This document shows, in pieces, positions 17,892-26,841 of a stretch of 64,000 bases of DNA. The DNA is from Streptomyces sp. NRRL S-350 (GTDB lineage: Bacteria; Actinomycetota; Actinomycetes; Streptomycetales; Streptomycetaceae), in assembly GCF_000719705.1 (NCBI RefSeq), contig NZ_JOHO01000023.1:62001-126000 (forward strand). Reading direction: 5' to 3'. The notes beneath the pieces are model-generated. The model made no database searches and had not been told where the DNA came from. It saw nothing but the letters and a program-made list of their open reading frames with translations. The first letter of the stretch is position 1, and each line of letters begins with the position of its first letter. The translations under genes were made by a program, and so were the position numbers.

Positions 17892-18590
17892 TCAGTTCGT
17901 GATCGGCGCCAGCGCGGTGAACCAGAGCAGGACGAAGGTCGCCACCGACATGATCGGCACCAGCACCTTGGTCTCGACGCTGTTGCCGCTGCGCTTGATC
18001 AGCACGATCTCGTAGCGCTCCTTGTGCGGCCAGAGCAGCGGCGCACCCTTCTTCGTCAGGCAGTCCCCCAGCAGGTGCGCCAGTGTGCCCAGCGCCACCG
18101 CGTACGGCAGCCACCCGGGCGAGTTGGGCATCCAGGTGTTCATCCCGAACGTGCCGAGCGCGGCCAGGCCGATCACGGTGATCCACGCCTCCGGGCCGTT
18201 GCTCGGCGGGCAGAGCCGCAGCGCGCGGACCGCGAGCGCCAGCAGGAAGAACGTCAGCACGAGCGTGAAGTTGCGGCCCAGGTAGGTGACGCCCGCCCAG
18301 GTGCCGCCGCCCATCAGGGCGACGAACAGCAGCGAGTGGGTGGCGTGCCGGTGACCGCCGGAGGCCCAGGCCACGAAGCGGCAGAGCGCCTTGGAGATCG
18401 GGCCGAGGAAGTTGGCGATCGAGCCGTCGTGGTGGTCGAGGTCCGGCAGCAGGGCCGCACCCGCGCACAGCACCGTGCCCATCAGTATGTCCGCCGGCTG
18501 CAGCGTGGTGTGCAGCAGCAGCGGGGGCAGGAAGGGGGCCGACGCCGCGTACAGCATCGCCCCGCTCACCGCGTGCGAATGACCCATCAT
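17892..18590 (-). CDS. Membrane-bound metal-dependent hydrolase, YdjM/DUF457 type
   Basis: A 232-aa integral membrane protein of the LexA-regulated YdjM (DUF457) family. It opens with MMGHSHAVSGAM, then LLPDLDHHDGS (the metal-binding Asp/His cluster, about residues 50-60) and GGHRHATHSLLF (second His cluster). A further D near GTLAHLLGDCLTKKGAPLLWP completes a pattern like phospholipase C-type zinc sites inside the membrane. Four to six hydrophobic helices are evident. The longer in-frame extension upstream lacks the family pattern; MMGHSH is the usual start. Catalytic activity has not been shown for the family as far as I know. Confidence 0.88.
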   Translation of the reverse strand: MMGHSHAVSGAMLYAASAPFLPPLLLHTTLQPADILMGTVLCAGAALLPDLDHHDGSIANFLGPISKALCRFVAWASGGHRHATHSLLFVALMGGGTWAGVTYLGRNFTLVLTFFLLALAVRALRLCPPSNGPEAWITVIGLAALGTFGMNTWMPNSPGWLPYAVALGTLAHLLGDCLTKKGAPLLWPHKERYEIVLIKRSGNSVETKVLVPIMSVATFVLLWFTALAPITN

Positions 18591-18777
18591 CGGACTGCCA
18601 CGACCTCCCGTCAGGCCCACGCCGGGACGGCGCCCGGTTGAGCCGAACGGGTGAGCGCGGCTGAGGCTACCAGGGAGGGCTGACGGTTCGACGGACATCG
18701 GAACTCCCAGGTCGGCGCGCCCCGGCCCGGGCCGGCGGCAGCGCCGCCCCCTGGCAGACCCCGGCAGCCCCGCCAGG

Positions 18778-19962
18778 TCAGAGCGCGCAGCCCTGGGTGT
18801 CCACCCGGGCCGCCGCGGTGCTGCCCTGCTGGGCGTCCTCGCGCACCTCGGCCGCGGTCAGCACGTACCCGGTGTCGCCGCTGTCCAGGGACTTGGCGAA
18901 CACCACGCCGTACACCTGGCCGTCCGGGGTGAGCAGCGGGCCGCCGCTGTTGCCCTGGCGGACCACCGAGCGCACCGAGTAGACGTCGCGCACCACCTGG
19001 CCGCGGTGGTAGATGTCCGGTCCGTTGGCCTGGATCCGGCCCCGGATGCGGGCGGGCTGGACGTTGAAGGCGCCGTTCTCCGGGAAGCCGGCCACGATCG
19101 CGCTGTCGTTGGTCTTCGCCTCGCCCGCGAAGGTCAGCGCGGGCGCGTTCAGCTTGGGCACGTCCAGGACGGCGATGTCGCGCTGCCAGTCGTAGCGGAC
19201 CACCGTGGCGTCGTACAACTGGCCGAGGCCGCCGATCTGCACGGTCGGCTCGCTGACCCCGCCGACCACGTGGGCGTTGGTCATCACCCGGTGCGGGGCG
19301 AAGACGAAGCCGCTGCCCTCCAGGGTCTTGCCGCAGGAGGGCGCGGTGCCGACCACCTTGACCAGGCTCTGCTTGGCCCGCGCCACCGCCGGGCTGGCGG
19401 CCAGGGCCGGGTCCGGGGTGTCGACCTGGGTGATCGGCTCGTGCTCGAAGGGGTTGAAGACCTGCGGGAAGCCGTTGCGGGCGAGCACCTTGGAGAAGTC
19501 CGAGAACCAGTTCGGGGCGTCGCCGGGCAGCGCGTTCTGCACCCCGCCGAGGATCGCCGAGGAGCGGACCTGCTTGGAGACCGTCGGGAGCGAGGCCCCG
19601 GCCAGCGCCGAGCCGATCAGCCAGGCCACCAGCAGCATCGAGACGACGTTCACCACCGCGCCGCCGGACGCGTCCAGCACCCGCGCCGGGCGGCGGTCGA
19701 TGTGGCCGCGCAGCTTCCAGCCGAAGTGCGCGGTGACCGCCTGGCCGATCGCCGCCAGGACGATCACCACCACGACGGCCACCACCGAGGCCGTGGTGCC
19801 GGGGCTCAGGTGGTCGAGCAGCAACGGCAGCAGCTCGACGGCCAGCAGACCGCCGCCGAGGAAGCCGACCAGCGACAGGACACCGACCACGAAGCCCTGC
19901 CGGTAGCCCGACACGGCGAATCCCACGGCAGCGGCGATCAGCAGCACATCCAGGACGTTCAC
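18778..19962 (-). CDS. MarP-like membrane serine protease (CvpA + trypsin domains)
   Basis: A 394-aa protein. An N-terminal CvpA/colicin V-like domain has four membrane spans (about 1-150: VLLIAAAVGFAVSGYRQGFVVG first). A periplasm-facing trypsin-like domain follows. The catalytic triad is readable: His in VMTNAHVVGG, Asp in DWQRDIAVLDVP, Ser in RQGNSGGPLL. CGKTLEGSGF and the terminal DTQGCAL supply cysteines that may form the disulfide known in the mycobacterial acid-resistance protease MarP. The GTG start has GGGAGG eight bases upstream. It is separated by 46 bp from the Nudix gene upstream (20009) and may be part of the nth–nudix–marP leftward operon. Confidence 0.92.
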   Translation of the reverse strand: MNVLDVLLIAAAVGFAVSGYRQGFVVGVLSLVGFLGGGLLAVELLPLLLDHLSPGTTASVVAVVVVIVLAAIGQAVTAHFGWKLRGHIDRRPARVLDASGGAVVNVVSMLLVAWLIGSALAGASLPTVSKQVRSSAILGGVQNALPGDAPNWFSDFSKVLARNGFPQVFNPFEHEPITQVDTPDPALAASPAVARAKQSLVKVVGTAPSCGKTLEGSGFVFAPHRVMTNAHVVGGVSEPTVQIGGLGQLYDATVVRYDWQRDIAVLDVPKLNAPALTFAGEAKTNDSAIVAGFPENGAFNVQPARIRGRIQANGPDIYHRGQVVRDVYSVRSVVRQGNSGGPLLTPDGQVYGVVFAKSLDSGDTGYVLTAAEVREDAQQGSTAAARVDTQGCAL

Positions 19963-20008
19963 TCCGACACCCTCCCACGGCCCGCGGACCGGCTGTGCGG
20001 ACGGCCGG

Positions 20009-20743
20009 TCACAAGCCGGCGGCGTCGCCGCCCGGGAGCGCGCGGGAGTGTTCGAGGTCTCCCTGGACCAGCGCCAGGGCGTCGTCCGAGAGGTCGACGA
20101 CCCGGGACGGATCCCACGGCAGCTCCAGGCCGCTGTGGTGCAGCACCCGGTCGATCACCCCGGCGGTGAAGCCCCAGACCAGCCGCCCGGCGACCGCGAA
20201 GGCCGGGCCGATGTGCCCGGACGGGTGACGCAGCCGCACCCGGTTCGCCGGGTCGGTCAGGTCGGCGACCGGCACCCGGAACACCGCGCCCGTCTCGCCC
20301 TGGTCCACCGGGTGCACCGGCGACTCCACGCGCCACCAGCCGAGCACCGGGGTCACCACGAAGCGGCTCACCGGGATGTACAGCCGAGGCAGCTCCGCGA
20401 ACACCTGCACCCCGGCCGGGTCCAGGCCGGTCTCCTCCCAGGCCTCGCGCAGCGCCGCCGCGATCGGGCCCGGGCCGTCCGGATCGCCGTCCTCCGGGTC
20501 CAGCGCGCCGCCCGGGAAGGACGGCTGGCCGGCGTGCGAACGCAGCGATCGGGCCCGCTCGATCAGCAGCAGGTCCGGCCCCTCCGGGCCCTCGCCGAAC
20601 AGCATCAGCACCGCCGCCGCCCGGCCGCCCCCGGTCGGCGGCAGGAAGCGGCTCAGCTGCTCCGGCAGGACCCGCTCGGCCGCTTCCCTGACCGGCTCCA
20701 GCCAGCCGGGCAGGCCGTCCCGCTCGATCCCGCGCGCGGTCAT
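20009..20743 (-). CDS. Nudix hydrolase, CoA pyrophosphatase (NudL/YeaB) type
   Basis: A 244-aa Nudix hydrolase that probably cleaves CoA or related dinucleotide substrates. The UPF0035-type motif [24 protein letters not shown] precedes the Nudix box, in which [13 protein letters not shown] carries the metal-binding glutamates (about residues 95-125). The ATG overlaps the nth stop in an ATGA arrangement, so it is translationally coupled to endonuclease III. The longer upstream frame is the out-of-frame shadow of nth. The C-terminus ends with [19 protein letters not shown]. Coupling to nth hints at a shared role in coping with damaged nucleotides, but the NudL signature points to CoA. Confidence 0.9.
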   Translation of the reverse strand: MTARGIERDGLPGWLEPVREAAERVLPEQLSRFLPPTGGGRAAAVLMLFGEGPEGPDLLLIERARSLRSHAGQPSFPGGALDPEDGDPDGPGPIAAALREAWEETGLDPAGVQVFAELPRLYIPVSRFVVTPVLGWWRVESPVHPVDQGETGAVFRVPVADLTDPANRVRLRHPSGHIGPAFAVAGRLVWGFTAGVIDRVLHHSGLELPWDPSRVVDLSDDALALVQGDLEHSRALPGGDAAGL

Positions 20744-21609
20744 TCGCCCACCGCCAGGTCCGCGACCTGCCCGTCGTGGGCGGCGGCGTCCGCGCGGGCC
20801 GCCGCCTCGCCGGGGTAGTCCGCCGGGGGCTTCAGCCGTTGCCCGGGCCGGCCGCCCATCTCGTACTTGAGCAGCTTGCGCGCCCGCTCCGGATCCGTCA
20901 CGCCCTCGCCGTAGGACGGGCAGAGCGGCGCGATCGGGCAGGCGCCGCAGGCGGGCTTCTGGGAGTGGCAGATCCGGCGGCCGTGGAAGACCACCCGGTG
21001 CGAAAGCATCGTCCACTCCGACTTCGGGAAGATCTCGGCGACGGCCGCCTCGATCTTCACCGGGTCCTCCTCGGCGGTCCAGCCGAACCGACGGGCCAGC
21101 CGGCCGAAGTGCGTGTCGACGGTGATGCCCGGAACACCGAAAGCATTGCCGAGGACGACGTTGGCGGTCTTGCGGCCGACGCCCGGCAGGGTCACCAGGT
21201 CGGCCAGGCGGCCCGGGACCTCGCCGCCGAACCCGTCGCGCAGCGCGACCGAGAGGCCGATCAGCGACTTCGCCTTGTTCCGGAAGAAGCCGGTCGGGCG
21301 GATGATCTCCTCCAGCTCCTCCGGGTTCGCCGCCGCCATGTCCTCGGGCGTCGGGTACTTCGCGAACAGCGCGGGGGTCGTCTGGTTGACCCGCAGATCC
21401 GTCGTCTGCGCCGACAGCACGGTGGCCACCAGCAGTTGGAAGGGGTTCTCGAAGTCCAGCTCCGGATGCGCGTACGGATACAGCTCCGCCAGCTCACGGT
21501 TGATCTTCCGCGCCCGCCGCACCATCGCCAGGTGCGACTCGGGCTTCCTCGGCTTCACAACCGGCGTGGCCTTCGGCGCCGCCGCTTTCCGGACCTTGCT
21601 CTCTGCCAT
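20740..21609 (-). CDS. nth: Endonuclease III (DNA glycosylase/AP lyase)
   Basis: Base-excision repair enzyme for oxidised pyrimidines. The 289-aa product has the HhH motif [14 protein letters not shown], whose Lys is the Schiff-base nucleophile. The catalytic Asp is in [16 protein letters not shown] [4Fe-4S] cluster motif is spaced CX6CX2CX5C in [17 protein letters not shown]. The N-terminal 25 residues are a Lys/Ala/Pro extension that is common in Streptomyces. All catalytic residues are intact. It is first in the leftward unit with the Nudix gene; a tandem-repeat region separates it from the marR gene upstream. Confidence 0.97.
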   Translation of the reverse strand: MAESKVRKAAAPKATPVVKPRKPESHLAMVRRARKINRELAELYPYAHPELDFENPFQLLVATVLSAQTTDLRVNQTTPALFAKYPTPEDMAAANPEELEEIIRPTGFFRNKAKSLIGLSVALRDGFGGEVPGRLADLVTLPGVGRKTANVVLGNAFGVPGITVDTHFGRLARRFGWTAEEDPVKIEAAVAEIFPKSEWTMLSHRVVFHGRRICHSQKPACGACPIAPLCPSYGEGVTDPERARKLLKYEMGGRPGQRLKPPADYPGEAAARADAAAHDGQVADLAVGE

Positions 21610-21780
21610 GCACGAAGGCTACGCCGATCGGGCCACCGCCCGGGGGCGATCAAGCGCGGAATCGGGCTTGGCCAGGGCCTGTTGCCCGGTGGAGGGGCCG
21701 TGCGACGGTTTGCCTGGCAGGGGGCGTCGATGATCCCCGGGCATGCCCACCGGCGTACCCCCGGGCATGCCCACAGACGT

Positions 21781-21840
21781 GCCCACGGGCGTGCGCACGG
21801 GCGTGCGCACGGGCGTGCGCACGGGCGTGCGCACGAGCCG
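21781..21840. repeat. 12-bp tandem repeat between marR and nth
   Basis: Five units of GCGCACGGGCGT, the first and last slightly changed, preceded at 21740-21780 by looser GCATGCCCAC-type repeats. They lie between the marR stop (21857) and the nth start (21609). Nothing here looks translated. Confidence 0.8.
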
Positions 21841-21856
21841 GGCAGATCCGGGGTGA

Positions 21857-22357
21857 TCAGCCCAGGGTGCGGCCGACGGTGCCCTCGAGGGTGTTGAGCA
21901 GGCCCGCGAGGGACTCGGCGAGACGTTCCTGCTCGTCAGGGGTGAGGCCGGAGAGCAGGGCGCGGTCGTGGGCGACGAGCTCCTGGACCAGGCCGTCCAC
22001 CAGCTTCCGGCCCGCGTCGGTGAGTGCGAGGTGGGCGACCCTGCGGTCACGGTCGTCCGGGCGGCGGCTGACCAGGCCGCGGTCCTCCAGCAGCCGCAAC
22101 CGCTTGGTGACGGCGGCGCCGGAGGCGAAGCTCTCACGGGCGAGCTGGGTGGGGGTCAGTTCGCGGTCGACGCGGCGCAGGGCGCCGAGGATGTCGAACT
22201 CGGCGCGGGTGAGGCCGGCCCGGGTGAGCGGGTCGGGGGTCTGCTGGAGAAGCGCGGCGCAGCGGTTGATCCGGCCGAGGACGGCGATCGGGCCGGTGTC
22301 CAGGCCCGGGTAGGCGCGTTCCCACTGGCGCAGCACACCTGCGACGACGTCCTCCAC
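21857..22357 (-). CDS. MarR-family transcriptional regulator
   Basis: A 166-aa winged-helix regulator. Residues about 50-110 carry the MarR core: LTRAEFDILGALRRVDRELTPTQLARE, then ASGAAVTKRLRLLEDRGLV (recognition helix) and the wing RRPDDRDRRVAHLALTDAGRKL. The GTG start has GGGAG about nine bases upstream. The much longer open frame continuing upstream is a shadow of the FUSC gene. It lies 41 bp downstream of the FUSC transporter gene on the same strand, so the two are likely co-transcribed and the regulator probably controls that exporter. Its ligand is unknown. Confidence 0.9.
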   Translation of the reverse strand: MEDVVAGVLRQWERAYPGLDTGPIAVLGRINRCAALLQQTPDPLTRAGLTRAEFDILGALRRVDRELTPTQLARESFASGAAVTKRLRLLEDRGLVSRRPDDRDRRVAHLALTDAGRKLVDGLVQELVAHDRALLSGLTPDEQERLAESLAGLLNTLEGTVGRTLG

Positions 22358-22398
22358 GTGTGCTGCTCCCGGTTCTGCGGCCTGCGGTCCGTCCGATC

Positions 22399-23991
22399 CT
22401 AGACGGCCCCGCGCCGCTCCAGCAGGGCCGCCAGTTGGTGGTGCGCGTGCCGCTCGGTGTCGGCGGTCCGCTGGTGCGGGAGGGTGGGGCGGCGCCACTC
22501 GCCGGTGGCGGTGTCGGCGGCCTCGCGCAGTTCCAGCAGGGCGGCGGCGAGGCGGGAGCGGGCCGCGGCGGCCTCGGCGCCGGCGGTGGCCGTCCGGGCT
22601 TCGTCCGCGGCGGCCTCGGCTCCGGCCAGGGCACGGGTGAGCCGGGTGGCGGTGCGGCGGTTGGTCACGAGCAGGCAGGCGGCGAGGCCGGTCAGCGCGC
22701 CGACGCAGGTGTCCAGCCAGCGGTCGGTGACCAGGGCCCGGGCGGGCTGCAGACCGGGGAACTCGGTCATCAGCAGCGCCAGCGGGGTCACGAAGACGGT
22801 CGCCAGCCAGTAGCTGCGGGCGATCGTCGCCTCCGCGCCGAACTGGCACAGCAGCCCGGCCACGATCAGCGCGACCGGGCCGGAGTGCGCGATCGGCAGG
22901 ACGGCGGTGAAGACCGCCAGGCCGAGCAGGTTGCCCAGGACCCGCTGCAGTGCGCGCTGCCAGGAGAGCGTGCTGTTGGCCTGGAACACCGAGGCCGCGG
23001 TGACCACCGCCCAGTACGGACGGCCGACGCCGAACGCCAGGGAGAGCCACCCGGCGGCGGCGCAGCCGACCGCGACCCGCAGGGCGATCGGCAGCAGCGT
23101 GGAGCCGGGCCGCAGCGCGTCGCGCAGCCGGGGCCGGGGGCCGGGGCGGTGGGCGCGCAGTTCGGCGTCCTCCGGCCCGGTGAGGTCGGGCAGCGGAAGT
23201 GGACGGCCCCGGCGCAGGTCGCGGGCCCACGCGGCGAACCGGTCGGCGGCGGCCCGGTCGGCGGGCGTGGCGAGCGCCGACTCCGCACGGACCAGCAGCC
23301 GCTCGGGCGCGTCGCCGAGGGCGCGCCGCCGGGCCGGGGAGGAGAGCGCGAGGCTCTGCCACGCCGCGGCGACCGCACCGATCAGGGCGGTACGGGCGGC
23401 GGGGTCCGGCGGGCCCTCTGGGCGCAGCAGCCGGGCGGCGGCCTCCAGGGCGCGGGCGGTGGCGATCCGTTCGGGGCCGTAGGGGCGCGGCAGCGCGGGG
23501 GCCAGGCAGACCAGCCAGGCCAGCGCGGCGCCGAGCACGGCGAGCGCCAGGTGCGGCGGCACTTCGGCGGGGCGCTGCGGGACGAAGGCGCAGGCTGCGC
23601 TGGTGAAGGTGATGATCAGGGCGCCGGGCGGGCCGATCCGGGCGGCGTCGCAGAGCAGCTTGTGCAGGGCGGCGAGCACGGCCGCCACGGCGACCAGGAC
23701 GGCGGCGTCGCGGGTCAGCGCGGCGGCGGTGAGGGCGGCGCCGGTGCTGAGGACGGTGCCGAGCAGCACGCCGGCCAGGGTGCGGGCCCGGGCCCGATAG
23801 GGCAGGCCGTGGCCGTAGAGCGCGCCGAGGCCGCCGGCCGAGGTGTAGAGCGCGAGGTCCAGCCGGCCCAGGGCGAGCAGGGTGAGGTCGAGGGTGCCGA
23901 GGGTGACCACGGCGCTGAGCGCGGGTTTGTGCCAGGTGTCTGCGGGGGGACCGACCCGGAGTGCCTGGCGGAAGTGGGCGGCGGTGGGCAT
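22399..23991 (-). CDS. FUSC-family (aromatic acid exporter-like) membrane protein
   Basis: A 530-aa protein with the fusaric-acid-resistance architecture. Two blocks of about five to six hydrophobic helices (residues 25-165 and 305-445) are separated by a soluble Ala/Arg/Pro-rich domain. The second block holds the family-like segment RVAVGCAAAGWLSLAFGVGRPYWAVVTAASVFQ. The final 80 residues form a coiled-coil-prone helix (AEAAADEARTATAGAEAAAARSR). The ATG has AAAAAGG-like sequence upstream. With the marR gene it forms a regulator/exporter unit, presumably for aromatic or phenolic compounds (inference). Confidence 0.88.
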   Translation of the reverse strand: MPTAAHFRQALRVGPPADTWHKPALSAVVTLGTLDLTLLALGRLDLALYTSAGGLGALYGHGLPYRARARTLAGVLLGTVLSTGAALTAAALTRDAAVLVAVAAVLAALHKLLCDAARIGPPGALIITFTSAACAFVPQRPAEVPPHLALAVLGAALAWLVCLAPALPRPYGPERIATARALEAAARLLRPEGPPDPAARTALIGAVAAAWQSLALSSPARRRALGDAPERLLVRAESALATPADRAAADRFAAWARDLRRGRPLPLPDLTGPEDAELRAHRPGPRPRLRDALRPGSTLLPIALRVAVGCAAAGWLSLAFGVGRPYWAVVTAASVFQANSTLSWQRALQRVLGNLLGLAVFTAVLPIAHSGPVALIVAGLLCQFGAEATIARSYWLATVFVTPLALLMTEFPGLQPARALVTDRWLDTCVGALTGLAACLLVTNRRTATRLTRALAGAEAAADEARTATAGAEAAAARSRLAAALLELREAADTATGEWRRPTLPHQRTADTERHAHHQLAALLERRGAV

Positions 23992-24181
23992 GGAAAAAGG
24001 TTAGCAGGTAATTTACCCGTGAAACATATACCGGCGGTCGGCTCCCTGGGCTCCTGGGCTCCTGGGCTCCCCGGGGAGCCTGTGGGACGCCGCCCGAAGA
24101 AATCTTCGAGGAGAGCGATGAGTTCCGCGGCGGACGCCGGTCTACCCCCATGACCGACTCGTACGAGCTAAGGAACCTCCC

Positions 24182-24970
24182 ATGAGCACCGCAGTCTCCG
24201 CCGACGGCACCACCCTCGCCTGCACCGTCACCGGCTCCGGCCCGGCCCTCGTCCTGGTCGACGGGGCGACCACCCACCGCGCCTTCGACCCGGGCATCGC
24301 CGTCGCCGAGCAGCTCTCCGCCCACCACACCGTGTGGGCCTACGACCGGCGCGGCCGCGGCGGCAGCGGCGACACCGCCCCCTTCGCCGTGGAGCGCGAG
24401 ATCGAGGACCTGGCCGCCGTCATCGCCGCGGCCGGCGGCTCGGCCGTGGTCTTCGGCATCTCCTCGGGCGCCGCGCTCGCCCTGCGGGCCGCCGCCGCGG
24501 GCGTCGACATCGCCCGGCTCGCCGTCTACGAGCCGCCGTTCAGCACCGAGGAGGAGCAGAGCGCCCGCTTCGTCGAGTACGCCGACGAGTTGGAGGCCGC
24601 GATCGCCGAGGGTCGGCGCGGGGACGCCGTCGCGGCCTTCATGACCTTCGTCGGGGTGCCAGCCGAGATGCTGGACGGGATGCGCTCCGCCCCGATGTGG
24701 CCGCTGTTGGAGGCGATCGCGCCGACCCTGGCGTACGACGCCGCGGCCCTGGGCGCGCGCACCGGCGCGAAGGTCCCGGTCGACGTCCTGGCCCGGATCG
24801 CCGTGCCCACCCTGGTGCTGGACGGCGGCGCCAGCCCGGAGTCGCTGCGGGCGCCGGCCCGGGCGGTGGCGGCGGCCGTGCCGGGCGCCGAGTACCGGAC
24901 GCTGGCCGAGCAGACGCATGACGTGGCGGCCGACGTCCTGGTGCCGGAGCTGGTGAAGTTCTACGCCTGA
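24182..24970 (+). CDS. Alpha/beta hydrolase, 262 aa
   Basis: Compact hydrolase of the AB_hydrolase_1/6 type. The fold is read from VLVDGATTHRAF (oxyanion region), VWAYDRRGRGGSGDT, the nucleophile elbow FGISSGAALALRAA with Ser in GISSG, and the C-terminal EQTHDV with the catalytic His. The acid is probably Asp in LVLDGGAS. There is no signal peptide, so it is cytoplasmic. AGGAACC lies about five bases before the ATG. It is single, divergent from the FUSC gene across a 190-bp gap that contains direct repeats of CTGGGCTC at about 24046-24068. Substrate unknown. Confidence 0.88.
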   Translation: MSTAVSADGTTLACTVTGSGPALVLVDGATTHRAFDPGIAVAEQLSAHHTVWAYDRRGRGGSGDTAPFAVEREIEDLAAVIAAAGGSAVVFGISSGAALALRAAAAGVDIARLAVYEPPFSTEEEQSARFVEYADELEAAIAEGRRGDAVAAFMTFVGVPAEMLDGMRSAPMWPLLEAIAPTLAYDAAALGARTGAKVPVDVLARIAVPTLVLDGGASPESLRAPARAVAAAVPGAEYRTLAEQTHDVAADVLVPELVKFYA

Positions 24971-25133
24971 GCACGGGGTGGAGCCGGAGCCCGTGCACAC
25001 CCGTTCGCGTCCGCGTCCTAGTCTTCCGGTGGCTTGACGGGCCGAGGAACCCGGCGGCCCGAGGCACCTGACGGTCCGACGGAACGACGGCCCGAGGAGT
25101 TGGCGGCCCGAGGAAACCGGAGGAAGAGGAAGC

Positions 25134-25769
25134 ATGGACGAGGACGTCAAGGGCGTCGCGGAGTTCGAGGACATCCCCACCACCACCCTGGCCGACATCC
25201 TGGGCCGTGACCGGGTCATGGACATCGGGCTGCGCCCGCTCTGGGCCGGGATGCCCCGGGTGGCGGGCCCGGCCTTCACCGTGCGGTGCCCGCCCGGCGA
25301 CAACCTGATGCTGCACGCGGCGATCTACCGGGCCGAACCCGGCTCGGTGATCGTGGTGGAGTCCGGCGACCTGGACTACGCGCTGGCCGGCGGCAACGTC
25401 TGCGCCGTGGCGCAGCGCCGGGGTGTGGCGGCGTTCGTCGCCGACGGCCTGATCCGGGACCTCGGCGAGGTGCGGGAACTGGGCTTCCCGGTCGTCGCCC
25501 GCGGGGTGATCCCGATCCCCGGGGCGAAGGAGGCGCTGGGCGCGCACGGCACCGAAGTGCGCTGCGGCGGTGTGGCGGTGGCGCCCGGCGACGTCGTGGT
25601 GGCCGACGAGGAGGGCGTCGTGGTGGTGCCCGCCGCCGAGCGGGAGCGGGTGCTGGCGGCGGCCCGCGCGAAGCTGGCCAAGGAGGCCGCGGAGACCCTG
25701 GACGACTGGGAGGCCGCGCACCGGGCCCGGATCGAGCGGAGCCTCGCCGAGCTGGGCTTCCAGGACTGA
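25134..25769 (+). CDS. RraA-like / HMG-CHA aldolase-family protein
   Basis: A 211-aa protein of the RraA fold, which covers RNase E inhibitors and class II 4-hydroxy-4-methyl-2-oxoglutarate aldolases. Visible motifs are TLADILGRDRVMD near the start, AGGNVCAVAQRRGVAAFVADGLIRDLGEV (the D..IRD pattern that binds metal and substrate in aldolase members) and GDVVVADEEGVVVVPA. The aldolase-type residues are kept, so enzymatic activity is plausible; RNase inhibition cannot be judged. GGAAGAGGAAG precedes the ATG. Upstream, 24980-25130 holds loose repeats of CGGCCCGAGG. It stands alone. Confidence 0.88.
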   Translation: MDEDVKGVAEFEDIPTTTLADILGRDRVMDIGLRPLWAGMPRVAGPAFTVRCPPGDNLMLHAAIYRAEPGSVIVVESGDLDYALAGGNVCAVAQRRGVAAFVADGLIRDLGEVRELGFPVVARGVIPIPGAKEALGAHGTEVRCGGVAVAPGDVVVADEEGVVVVPAAERERVLAAARAKLAKEAAETLDDWEAAHRARIERSLAELGFQD

Positions 25770-25797
25770 CCCGGCCCGCAGGGAGGTCGGCCCCGGG

Positions 25798-25913
25798 ACC
25801 GCCCGCTCAACCCCGGGGCCGCCCGCTCGACCCGGGGCCGCCCGCTCAACCCCGCTCCCGCCCGCTGAGCACCGGGGCCGCCCGCTCGACCCGGGGCCGC
25901 CCGCTCAACCCCG
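25798..25913. repeat. 18-19-bp GC-rich tandem repeat between convergent genes
   Basis: Six copies of a unit close to GGGGCCGCCCGCTCAACCC, alternating CTCAACC and CTCGACC versions, with one degenerate copy at about 25855-25875. The array runs into the last codons of the leftward gene ending at 25905. Confidence 0.8.
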
Positions 25914-26738
25914 GTACAGCCCGTTCAGCTCGCCGAAGCCGAGCGCCCCGTCGAGCTCCGTCAGCGTCCCGGCGCCGAGCAGTTCGGCGGCGGCGCGGCG
26001 GGCCGCGGTGTACGCGAGCTGGGCGAGGCCGGTGCCGAGGCTGACTCGCCGCACCCCCGCGGCGGCGAGTTCGGCGACGGTCGGCCCGCCCGGGGCGGCC
26101 ATCGCGTTCACCGGCAGTGCCGAGCGCTTGCACAGTTCGGCGAGGGCGTCGAGGTCCAGCAGTCCGGGGACGAACAGGCCGTCGGCGCCCGCCTCGGCGT
26201 AGGCCTCGGCCCGCGCCAGCACGTCGTCGAGACCGCCCAGCCCGAACAGGAAGACGTCGGTGCGGGCGTTGACGACCAGCTCGGGCAGCCCGGCCGCGGC
26301 CGCCGCCGTCCGGGCCGCGCGCAGCCGCTCGGCCTGTTCGGCCACCGGGAACAGCGGGCCGCCGACGGCCGTCGAGTCCTCCAGGTTGACGCCGACCGCG
26401 CCCACCCCGACCAGGCCCGTCACGGTCGCGGCCACGTCGGCGGGCAGCGGCCCGTACCCGCCCTCGGCGTCGACGGTGACCGGCAGGTCCACCGCCGCCA
26501 CGATCCGGCGGGCCGCCTCGATCGCGGCCGCCCGGTCGAGGCGCTGGCCGTCGCCGTGCCCGAGCGACCAGGAGACGCCGCCGCTGGTGGTGGCGACCGC
26601 CTCCGCGCCCGCCGAGGCGATCACGGCGGCGCTGCCCGCGTCCCAGGCGTTGGGCAGGACGAGCACGCCGCCCGCGAGCAGCTCGCGCAGCCGCAGTGCC
26701 CGCGCGCGGGTCTCGGTGGGGGTGGACATGGGTGTCAC
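25905..26738 (-). CDS. Isocitrate lyase/PEP mutase family protein
   Basis: A 277-aa TIM-barrel protein of the ICL/PEPM superfamily (oxaloacetate decarboxylase or methylisocitrate lyase-like; the exact reaction is not predictable). Motifs are VLPNAWDAGSAAVIASAGAEAVATTSGG, the metal-binding VTVDAEGGYG, VGVNLEDS and VVNARTDVFLF. The catalytic KKCGH loop of true isocitrate lyases is absent, which is usual in this shorter subfamily. The GTG/ATG region starts MTPMSTPTETRA; MSTPTETRA (nine bases in) may be the true start. The C-terminus is reached by the tandem repeat. Divergent from the ArsR gene across 103 bp. Confidence 0.88.
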   Translation of the reverse strand: MTPMSTPTETRARALRLRELLAGGVLVLPNAWDAGSAAVIASAGAEAVATTSGGVSWSLGHGDGQRLDRAAAIEAARRIVAAVDLPVTVDAEGGYGPLPADVAATVTGLVGVGAVGVNLEDSTAVGGPLFPVAEQAERLRAARTAAAAAGLPELVVNARTDVFLFGLGGLDDVLARAEAYAEAGADGLFVPGLLDLDALAELCKRSALPVNAMAAPGGPTVAELAAAGVRRVSLGTGLAQLAYTAARRAAAELLGAGTLTELDGALGFGELNGLYRG

Positions 26739-26841
26739 CGGCTTTCGTACGGATCGGTGGGGACGGAGGCATCCTGCGTCGGGATCCCCCGCCGGTACCA
26801 GTGATTAAGCTGAGGCTGAATCTTCCCCGGAGGGGTCCTGC

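Noticed and set aside
21781..21840. Tandem repeats considered as a CRISPR array
   Set aside because: The unit is 12 bp with no spacers, and there are no cas genes in the window.
21857..25303. A 1148-codon leftward frame containing the MarR sequence
   Set aside because: Only the last 166 residues are MarR. The rest is antisense to the alpha/beta hydrolase and RraA genes and out of frame with FUSC.
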